NCBI GenBank assembly: GCA_006176705.1
Contig: QRFJ01000084.1
Coordinates: 868,001-932,000 of the forward strand
From: Cocos nucifera
Taxonomy: Eukaryota; Streptophyta; Magnoliopsida; Arecales; Arecaceae
DNA: 64,000 bases
Direction: 5' to 3'
Part shown: positions 56,041 to 64,000 of the stretch, one piece after another
Numbering within the stretch: the first letter of the stretch is position 1
Layout: each line of letters opens with the position of its first letter
The notes under the pieces: generated by a model
The model's input: only the letters and a program-made list of their open reading frames with translations
Databases searched by the model: none
What the model was told of the DNA's origin: nothing
Position numbers and translations under genes: made by a program

Positions 56041-57110
56041 TCGCTCAGAAGCCGAGCCGACTCCATGCCTGAGACATCCGGCTCGAGTCCTCCCCCAGCC
56101 GGCTCGATCACGGCCCAAGCTGGCTCGACTGCATATCCGAGCCAGCTTGGCTGTGTGCCATCCCCTCGATCACTCCCTCTCTCCCTCTCTCGATCTCTCT
56201 CATCAACGACGGTGGTGAGACCGAACCCCTCCCTCCCAGCTTTTCCATTTCTCGATCTTCCTCTCTCCCTCTCTCGATCTTCCTCACCGATGAGGCCGAA
56301 CCCCATCCCTCCCTCTCTCACTCTCTCGATCTCCCTCGTTGGTAAGGTCGAACCCCATCCCTCCTAGTGGTGCCAATGAGGTCGGACCCCCTCCCTCCCT
56401 CTCTCGCTCTCTCGATATCCCACTCTCCCTCTCTCGATCTCCGCATCGGCGAGGCCAGATCCCCTTCCTCCCAATGATGGTGGTGAGGTTGGATCCCTCC
56501 CTTCCTCTCTCCCTCTCTCGATCTCCCTCTCTGGCGACGGCGGCAAGGCCGGACCCCCTCCCTCCCTCCCTTTCTCCCACTCTCGATCTCCCTTGCCAGC
56601 AGCCAGCGAGCGACCGACCCTTCCTCTCTCAATCTATCGGTCTCCCTCTTAGTCTCTCTATTTCTTAGTTTCGGATCTCAAAATTGGGTTCAACCTTTCA
56701 TGATCCATTAGGGTCCAGATTTGGTACTTCAAGTATAGACCCGTTGGATATTCAGGTTTGGATTCGGTACCAGTAATTAAAATTGGATCCGAATCTGAAT
56801 ATTCAGGTTTTGATCCAAACCCAATCCATTGACAGATCTAGTCCACAGCTACCGACATGGCATAACTCAAGGCTACCACCACGGCACGATCCAAAAACTA
56901 TGGCATACAGATAATTATAATATTAATAATAAATATTTATAATATTTATTATAAATATTCTATAAATTATTATAAATATACATGATTAATAAATAATACT
57001 ATAAAATAAAAAAAAATTATACTTATGGCTATAAAGAGCGGATCGCATCGAAAGTTTCGAGGGTCACCAGCGATGATGCCAGAGGAGGACAATGGCACTA
57101 GAGATAACCT
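56041..57110. repeat. Pyrimidine-rich degenerate repeat and AT-rich spacer in D2
   Basis: Positions 56041-56150 have GAGCCGGCTCGAG-type short palindromes like those in the LTR of copia J. Positions 56165-56660 are built from degenerate CTCCCTCTCTCGATCTCCCTC phrases alternating with GGTGGTGAGGCCGGACCCC. Positions 56670-57110 are non-coding, AT-rich after 56920. Open frames on both strands in 56041-56668 are rich in Ser/Pro/Leu or Arg/Glu/Gly and reflect the repeat. Confidence 0.65.
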
Positions 57111-57780
57111 ATGAAACAAAAGCAAGATAGTGAGATAGAGAAGAGAGAGAAAGAGGAAAGAGAGAGAGCAGGGGTGGTCGGAGATGGGGGGTCAGGGGGA
57201 GGGGGCACAGTGACGAGGAGGCCTGGGAGGCATAGTGACGGGAGGATCGACGATCGAGAGAAAAAGTGTGGGGGTTGGGGGGCTGGTGGGGGGTGGCAGG
57301 AGGGGTGTCCGAGGATGGGGGTCTGGGGGTGGCAGGGTGGCAAGAAGGGGCGGTCGAGAATGGGGGGAAGGAGGGGTGGCTGGGGGAGGGTGGGGGGTGG
57401 TGGGGAGGGTGGTCGAAGATGGGGGTTGGGGATGCAGGATGGTGGGGAGGGGCTGCCGGGGATGGGAGGGAGGAGGGGCGGTCGGGGGAGGATGGGGTGC
57501 GGGGCTGGGTGGGGGGTGGCGAGGAGGAGCGGCCGGGGAGGAAGGAAGAAGGGCAGTCAGGGGAGGGGTGGGGTGGGGGGGCCGGTTGGAGGGTGGCGGG
57601 TGGCGGAAAGGGCGGTCGGGGATGGGGGCTGGAGGGGAGGGGAAGGAGGGGCAGCACTAGCTAAGAGGGAAGGGGGGCAGTGCCAGTCGAGGGGAAGAAG
57701 CCTCATTGGTGATGGAGATGAGGGGAGAGATAGAGAGAGATCGAGTGCGCACGGAAGAAAAGCATAAAAAATTTAAAAAA
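57111..57780. repeat. G-rich tract of D2
   Basis: The plus strand is extremely G-rich, with phrases such as GGGGGTGGCAGGGTGGC and GGTGGGGAGGGTGGTCG, and many runs of four to eight G. It lies immediately inside the right subterminal repeats, the same relative place as the G-rich tract of element B. Quadruplex potential is high. The 218-codon open frame at 57111-57767 is Gly/Arg-rich by composition and is not accepted as a gene. Confidence 0.7.
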
Positions 57781-57784
57781 TTTT

Positions 57785-59165
57785 AACCTAACCTACGATA
57801 GCGATTATCGAACCACTGCCATAAATTTACAACAGCGGTCATCCAAAATTGCTACTATAGATCTACGGCAGCGGTTCTATAATCGCTGCCATAGATCGAA
57901 CCGCTGCCGTAGATCTATAGCAGCGATTTTTGATAACTACTGCCGTAGGTTGAAAATATTTATTTTTTATTTTTTTTTAATATTATATAATTTTAAAATT
58001 TAATGTCCATCTTCATCGTTCATTATCTAAATAATTATCATTAGAGTGTCGTTGCAAAAGATCACCTTGATTCGATGGCCCTAGCTTCATCGATCAAAAA
58101 AAATTAATTTTGATGATCACGAACGACGATATAATGATCTGATAGATGAAGACCTTCGATGGATTTAAAAATCTGTAATAATGATCTTGATGATGTTTGT
58201 AGCATACTATCAAAGTTTCAATTCAATCGGATATCGTTATCATGGTCAATTTAGTATGGAATGATTGCGACCGTTAAATTAGAAATAAGCGATCAAAGGG
58301 TTAAATGATGTCTGATTATAAGATAATTTTTTAGTTAAATAATTTTTATTATAATTTTAAATATTTTATATAGCAATGATAGTAAAATTTAAATCATTTT
58401 CGTATAAACTATTCATGTTAAGTAGATATTGGAAAAGCACGAGCATAACAAACAGTGAAGTTTTAGAATGATTAACAGAAGACGTATAGTTTTAGATCGT
58501 TCTTCATCTCACGAGTTGAATTTTATAATCATCATCATAAAAAATAATTAAAGTAGTAGCCAAGATCATTTATAAAAAAAATTATCTCATAATCGGACAC
58601 CGTTTGGTCCTTTGATCACTCATTTATTATTTAACGGTCGAAACTAACCTATACTAAATTGACTAAGATAATGATATCCGATTGAAGTAAAACTTTGATA
58701 GTACACTACAAACATCACCGAAATCATCGTTGCAGATTTTTGGATCCATCGGAGGTCTTCATCTATCAGATCATCGCATTGTTGTTCGTGGTCGTCGAAA
58801 TCAAATTTTTCTGATCGATGAAGCTAGGGCCATTGGATTGAGGCGATCTTTTTCGACAACACTCTAATAATAATTATTTAGATAATGAATAATGACGATG
58901 GATATTAAATTTTAAAATTATATAATATTTAAAGAATATATATATTATATATGGCAGCGGTTATAATTAACCACTATCATAAATAAGCTTATAGCAGCGA
59001 TTCCTACTAACCGCTGCTATAGGTCTGATTTATGGTAGCGGTTTTACTAACCGTTGCTATAGGTCTGACCTACGGCAACGATTTTCGTTAACCACTGTCG
59101 TAGGATCTATGACAGCAGTTTCAAAAATCGCTGCCATAATATGCACTGTCATAGATCCTTTTTAC
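57785..59165 (-). repeat. Right subterminal repeats of D2, split by a fold-back element
   Basis: Two groups of CTATGGCAGCGGTT-type motifs, 57785-57960 (about eight) and 58950-59165 (about eight), are separated by the 951-bp palindromic element. The split shows that the fold-back arrived after D2. Confidence 0.8.
57979..58929. mobile_element. Fold-back (long inverted repeat) element of 951 bp
   Basis: The arms 57979-58332 and 58574-58929 are inverted copies of each other, about 355 bp each, starting AATATTATATAATTTTAAAA. Shared strings include ATTATCTAAATAATTAT, GGCCCTAGCTTCATCGATC and GATCTGATAGATGAAGACC. The loop of about 240 bp is unrelated and AT-rich. No coding frame. The flanks are T- and A-rich, so a target duplication cannot be defined. 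It resembles a MITE or fold-back element moved by another transposase. Confidence 0.8.
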
Positions 59166-59170
59166 ATAGA

Positions 59171-59899
59171 ATCACCAACCACAATCTGTCTCTAAGCCAA
59201 TTCCTAGTTTACAATCCAATTCTAAAGATTCGACAAGCCTATCCTTTAGCTTGAATCCTCAATTGCAGCTAGTTATAATAGAATATTGAAAATGAACATA
59301 ATTAACAAATGAAAGCTTTTTTAATGAGCTGATTAATGTCGATGAAGCTTGAGGAATCTCTTTATGAAAGCTTTTTTGATTGAAGAGCTTGACTTCTTGC
59401 TAAAAAGTTACTCTTGATTTGATGTTTTAGGTGGTTGAAGAATGAAAGCACACACTTCAATGCTCTTGGAATTTTCTCTTGGTTTCTCCCTTGTTCTTAG
59501 ATTCTCTTGCTTTTTCTTACTTCTTGAATGAGTTTGGTGAGTGTTAAAACTTGTTTGAAGCCTTAAAAAATAGTTTTTGACCATTGGAATTTAAAAGAGA
59601 GCTGTTGGGATTAATTTTGCAAAGTTCTAAAATTCTAGCTCTATTCATCATCTAAAGGGATCTCCAAGGTCTCTGATGAGCTAGCCCTAGATGTAGAAGG
59701 TCTAGCTTACCGGCTCTTGGCCCTAGAGGAAGGACCAATAGCATGAGAGGTTGGAAATCCCACACTAGACCTAGAGTAGACTTTGAAAAGAGGTCAGGCC
59801 TGACTAGTGGTAGGTTGGGTAGGATGTGGAGTAGGCTAGGGCTAAGGCTGTAGTTGTGGCTGTGGCCAAGGCTAAGTAGGATAAGGTATGGAAGCTCTA
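59171..59899. other. Non-coding segment, no recognised gene
   Basis: Mixed AT-rich sequence. The part from about 59300 likely includes the decayed downstream end of the transposon-protein gene on the minus strand, but no motif is clear. No repeat array is seen. Confidence 0.4.
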
Positions 59900-61478
59900 A
59901 CAGTTGCGGCGGCTGCTGTATCAGCTGCTGCGGCTGTTGGCATAGAACTTAGGTAGTCCTTTCAATCATCCCAATCAGGCTCCCCATAGCAGACAATATA
60001 GATAAGATCTCCTCCTGCTGAGCTTGTCCAAGTCCTTTGATAGAAGCTTGAATCTTTGCAATATTAGACTCAAGACTCTTCCTGAGTCTCCTAGCCTCCC
60101 TAGCCAAAACTGATAAATCATCTAGTGTATCTGCCTTAGTTGACTATACTCAATAATAGTCAATCTGTTAGACACTCCTCTGATCTTAGTTTGAAGTACA
60201 TCTAGTCTATCTGATAGAGTACGAACCTCCGCTTTAATAGTGGTGATGATCAGGTCAGTCAATTTATTGAAAAATGCTGAGTCAGAGGCCACAGGATGTG
60301 AAGCAGTAAGGGCTGCAACAAAGGCTGAATATGGTGCGACGGTGAGGTTGGTGATGCTGGCACTGGATCAGACACTGAAGGAGGAGATGCCGGTGCCTGA
60401 GCAGTAGGGGCAAAAGTCTCACTCTGCTCTTCCACTCTAGGTTCATGTCCTTCCTGACCAGATATCTTTTTCATCCATCTACCTCTAACTGACTTGTATC
60501 CCATGCAGTTTAGGGTTCTATCATCATAAATATCAAAGTGGGATAACTTCTTTCTTGTCTCATTCTCTAGGAGTACTCCCACCTCTATGAACACCCTAGT
60601 CAGTGGCATATGAAAGAGTAAACAAACCTTCTTCTTTGCCGCTGCCTCTTTCATTTAGTACATCATAATCCTGGGGAGGTTTAGAGGCTTTCCTTTGGCA
60701 ATGTAGTACATAACCATTAGCTCTCTTTCAGAAACAAAATCAAAACACCCAACCTTAGGGATGAAAATCCCGCCAATCATATGATGCAGTATCCTTATCA
60801 TAAGGGATAAGGTTTTAGCTAAAACATCCCCCACAATGTTGTCTCTTCCTACTATAAGCCTTAACCCTTCCTTTATATCAACAAGTCTTTTGGGTACTGC
60901 ACTATCTCGGGGCAAACCAAATATTTGAGCTAATCTATCCTCTGAAACTTCAATCAATCCCTTTAACTAATGAGACAATGTTAGAAGACCCTCTTTTCAA
61001 ATTTCCAGAGAATTCCCTAACTAAATGTGGGTACATGGGTAGATCTAGACTGCAAAAACTTTTCCAACCCATTGCTTCGATCCAATATCCAAGTGAAAAA
61101 CCAGTTTTTGCAAAGAAATTGAAAACTATTTTCCTCCCCATAGAGATCACTCTAGCTACCATACGTTCGGATGGAGAGGACTGAAGTGGAGGAGAGGTTG
61201 TGGTACCTTGTTTCTCTGGAATAAAATCTAGATTATCCTTGGTTTGTTCTACTATTTGGCTCAGATCAGTTGCACGGGAGGACCCACCTTTAGTCCAGGC
61301 CTTAGATCTCCTTTCTGCTTCAGCTGTGAATAGGATGCTTTTTAATTTCTGCATGGCTTGTTGCCTTAGCCCAGCCCACTCAAATCCAAGAATGAATCAA
61401 GGAATAAGGGACTCATGGAGGGCAAAGATGGAAGGAGACACTACTTCTAGGGTTTTGGGGAAGAAAGCGATGGCTTAG
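59900..61478 (-). pseudogene. 'Putative plant transposon protein' gene K (Transposase_32-like)
   Basis: Minus strand, three long open segments. The first (61354-60950) includes FNFFAKTGFSLGYWIEAMGW and LDLPMYPHLVREFSGNLKRG. The second (60957-60655) includes VSEDRLAQIFGLPRDSAVPK, ILHHMIGGIFIPKVGCFDFV and ERELMVMYYIAKGKPLNLPR. The third (60654-60259) has FHMPLTRVFIEVGVLLENET, a basic patch and a Pro/Ser/Ala-rich linker. A helical region (DRLDVLQTKIRGVSNRLTII) at about 60220-60150 follows. This order fits the plant transposon domain I know as Transposase_32, common in plant repeats and of unproven function. Stops between the segments suggest decay. No LTR or TIR could be tied to it. Confidence 0.65.
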
Positions 61479-61827
61479 GAACTGTTCAAAATGAGTTAGG
61501 GCATAGAAGAGAATTAATGGGTCCACCTTAAGGGCCATGGTCCTAACATTTGAGTTGACTCGAATTTTCATTCAAGTCGACTCGAGCAAAAGTCAATTTA
61601 GGTTCATGTTCAAGTCGACTCAAGCACGAGTCTGAGATACCCTATTGTTTTCTAGAAAACTCAGAATTCTAAGAGTATCAAGGCTCTTCTAATGAATCAA
61701 ATTAGGATAAATCAAAGAAATTTGATTGAATTGAGTTCAAATCATATTGAATTGACTTGAATTTGTGTGTGTGTGAGAGAGAGAGAGAGGTGAGGAAGAT
61801 CTAGTCTAAATGATAATAAATTTTTAG
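61479..61827. other. Upstream region of the transposon-protein gene with a (GT)n(GA)n microsatellite
   Basis: It contains two GTCGACTCGAGCA / GTCGACTCAAGCA-type short repeats (about 61590-61630) and a TGTGTGTGTGTGAGAGAGAG microsatellite at 61764-61789. No gene. Confidence 0.55.
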
Positions 61828-64000
61828 TGTTGAAAAATATGTTCCAAAGCCAATCATCAGTCTATTGACGGTTATGCTACATTGTAATTATAATTGATTC
61901 ATTAATAAAGAAAATATATACTTTTGGCATTTTCATCATAAAGCATTCATCTTCTAATGAACTTCATTGTTGTGATGAAGTCCTCAGGACTATTTAGCTT
62001 CGATAAAGAGAGAATTTATCAATTAGTCCTTAAATCTGTTCACGATCAAATGATATGCTGTTAATTAAGATGATAGCGTCTATCGAGTATAGATCGATGT
62101 ATGCCATATAGATTGGTTATCCTCTTAACTAAGAAGTATGGAGATACTAGTATAGCATACAGGTGAAATATATAGATACACTATTATTGAACATGACCAA
62201 CTTCAAAGCATTCTACTATTGAGAATGTCTCTGATGGAATATAGGTATAAATATCCTTTAGACCTGAGATCACCTCAGTGACTTGCAAGCAACTCATTAT
62301 GCTTTAGTACCGAACTAACTGAATTTTTAATTGAGTAACAAAAGATTTTTAGGCATAGTCAAGTACTTGCAAAGTTAGTGTATGATTAAGATGGGATTAA
62401 CCATTCCAAGAGTTGGCGAAGAATGTATCACTATATTTCAATATAGCAAAATCTTGATCAGGATAATCCATTAGATGGATTTGATATTTTGAAATACAAT
62501 GTAGACAATCTGATCAGAGTTGATAGTTGAACTTTGAGGTATCCTATGAGCATTTTGATTAAGAAAATGAATTATATGAAAACTATATCCACATGGATTC
62601 TAAGGATGTTGTTCTACACATTCAACCTATCCGACCGTCGGGTACCATTGCTAGATAGTTATTTTGATTAGTGCGGAAATCTATTTCTATACTACTAGCT
62701 TAGGTTCAGACCCATGAGGTTACATATATTAGAGCTCATGATCTGATTGGATGGTTGATCAATGATTAAGAATTGTTCTAGGATTAAACGATCAATATGA
62801 TTGATGTTTAACCTAGTGCATGTATTGCAGGAGAATTAATTAGTAATTAGATTGCTAATTGGCTTAATTTGATTAAGCTGGAGGGTTGAGATTAAATCTA
62901 ATTAAATATAATTTAGTTAGATTTAGTTTGGACTTGATTGAATCAAGTCTAATTAGCTTATTGGATAAGCTTGCAAGGAAGAACTAGTCCTAGTTCAATT
63001 AGGACTAGTATCAAACCAATTTCTAATTTGATTAGAAAATTAAATCAGATTTAATTTTGATTTAATCTAATTTAAATAAATTCTTAATTTGGTTAAGACC
63101 TATTTTAATTGGGATGATTTGATTCTGATTTAATTTGATTTAAATAACTTATTTGACCAAGTCAAATTGAAAGTCCTAATGTGACTAGGACTCCCTTCTC
63201 CTTGCGCCACTTGGCTTCCCAATGCCCCCCATCCTACTTTTTAGGATTTTGTGCATGGAAACACTTCTCCCTAGACCTTCATGCATGCCCAAAGCTTTCC
63301 TCTCTTTCTTTCTTATATGGAATGTGGTTGTGGACCAAGTCAAAGTAGGAATTAGTTTGGATTTCAAATTCTATGAGATAGAATTTTAGGAAACCAAAAC
63401 TCTTCCCTTATGGTGCCAATTTTATCCAGATTTTTTCTGGGATTTTCATGGATTTTATGGCACATATTGTGCACCCTTTGCTAGTAGTCCATGGTAGAAA
63501 AGAAGGAGGGGGACATTCCTTGCTAGGTATTTGACCTAGACAAGGAGTCTATCCTAACTTATTATTTAGGATGAATTTTGGACTGATTTTTGGTGAAATT
63601 CTAGAGAATTGAGAGATCTTTGGGGCATGTAAAAATTAGGAAGAAAGAATATTTGGGCGTGGAGATTTCATAGACACCAATCTAGGTGTCTAGGTGAGAA
63701 AAAATAAGAAGAAGAAGAAGGGTTTTTCTTCTAGGGTTTTTTTTTGATCTCTTCCTCCTTGTTTAGAGATTTTTGAGAGGCGTCTCAGGTCCAAAATCTC
63801 TTTCCCTTCCTTTTAAAAATTGGAGAATCCAAGATTTGAAGAAGATGGTTCTAGATCGATTATCGAAGAAGGATTAGCACAGTACTAGCATACTATGCTG
63901 ATTTTCTGCATTAAGACTTCTAATCATGATTCATGGGCTCGTGTGGATGACTCCTAAAGGTCGGATGCATGTGCAGCTCGCAACTTCATCCTCAAACCTG
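61828..64000 (+). repeat. Probable long copia-type LTR L, running off the right edge
   Basis: Starting with TGTTGAAAAATATGTTCC at 61828, more than 2.1 kb has no coding frame but the look of a long copia LTR: an AATTGATTCATTAATAAAG stretch near the start, a long middle part, and a T-rich, leader-like end. The start layout resembles that of the E LTR read on its own strand (TGTTAAATGAGCG, then a repeat of AATTAATAAATGG type). No partner LTR or primer site is in view, so the class and end are unproven. An open frame at 63185-63367 on the minus strand is not convincing. Confidence 0.45.

Larger units (their letters stand above)
53581..59170 (-). mobile_element. CACTA element D2, internally deleted, inverted relative to D1
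   Basis: Terminal blocks of CTATGGCAGCGGTTA-type repeats at 53590-53935 and 57785-59165 enclose a minus-strand gene relic. In it a Transposase-associated domain is followed directly by the C-terminal half of a TNPA-like gene. The leader at 55650-55930 matches D1 (205-469) in reverse. CT-rich and G-rich tracts lie at 56150-57760. The terminal CACTA bases are too decayed to define exact ends. The right end near CCTTTTTACATAGAA (59170) and left end near TTAGCATTTCG (53581) are estimates. A fold-back element is inserted in the right block. Confidence 0.7.

Noticed and set aside
56041..56668. Several Ser/Pro-rich and Arg/Glu-rich open frames
   Set aside because: They come from the degenerate CTCCCTCTCTCGATCT repeat on both strands.
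57111..57767. 218-codon plus-strand Gly/Arg-rich open frame
   Set aside because: Low-complexity G-rich tract with overlapping open frames in all plus-strand frames and on the minus strand; composition artefact.

Overview
This is plant nuclear DNA made almost entirely of nested, decayed transposable elements. I see no intact host gene, rRNA or tRNA gene, or CRISPR array. The evidence for a plant is the set of families present: CACTA (En/Spm) DNA transposons with Transposase-associated, Transposase_21, DUF4218, DUF4216 and Transposase_24 (TNPA-like) domains, Ty1/copia elements with initiator-Met primer sites, a Tat/Athila-like Ty3/gypsy derivative and a 'putative plant transposon protein' gene. 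The style resembles heterochromatin of a large monocot genome, perhaps a palm. That placement is a judgement from recalled families and cannot be proved from this window.

Layout. 1-3023: right part of an internally deleted CACTA element (family D, copy D1). 3024-5639: truncated CACTA-derived block A, with a hairpin, an 84-bp array and a G-rich tract. 5640-20090: copia element E on the minus strand as LTR-internal-LTR-internal-LTR, last LTR truncated. 20091-27162: non-autonomous gypsy-like element F with both LTRs. 27173-28548: copia gag remnant G. 28550 to about 53580: large CACTA element C on the minus strand with TNPD and TNPA remnants. C contains a complete nested CACTA element B (29503-37425, 3-bp target duplication GCA) and a complete copia element J (43620-49400) inserted in the DUF4218 region of its transposase. 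53581-59170: second family-D CACTA copy (D2), itself carrying a 951-bp fold-back element. 59900-61480: a degenerate plant transposon-protein gene (K) on the minus strand. 61828-64000: what looks like a long LTR (L) running off the window.

The most unusual feature occurs twice, in A (3027-3985) and in B (32605-33135). It is an inverted repeat whose arms carry a fragment resembling the catalytic motif of a DRM-type de novo DNA methyltransferase (GSPCNNL, preceded by DVQELN). In the forward arm this fragment is in frame behind a piece resembling the CACTA Transposase-associated domain. A transcript through either locus could fold into a hairpin with sequence related to DRM, the enzyme of RNA-directed DNA methylation. 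A TE-borne hairpin against the silencing machinery is an inference, but the palindrome and the motif are visible in the sequence.

In A and B the same modules follow in the same order: hairpin, array of about 84-bp units built on a CGAACC/GGTTCG palindrome, then a strongly G-rich tract. In B a regular 186-bp AT-rich satellite-like array and the right subterminal repeats come next. D1 and D2 are different internal-deletion derivatives of one CACTA family (dSpm-like). Many pol stop codons in J fall at expected Gln or Trp codons (CAG or TGG to TAG), the pattern left by cytosine deamination in methylated repeats.
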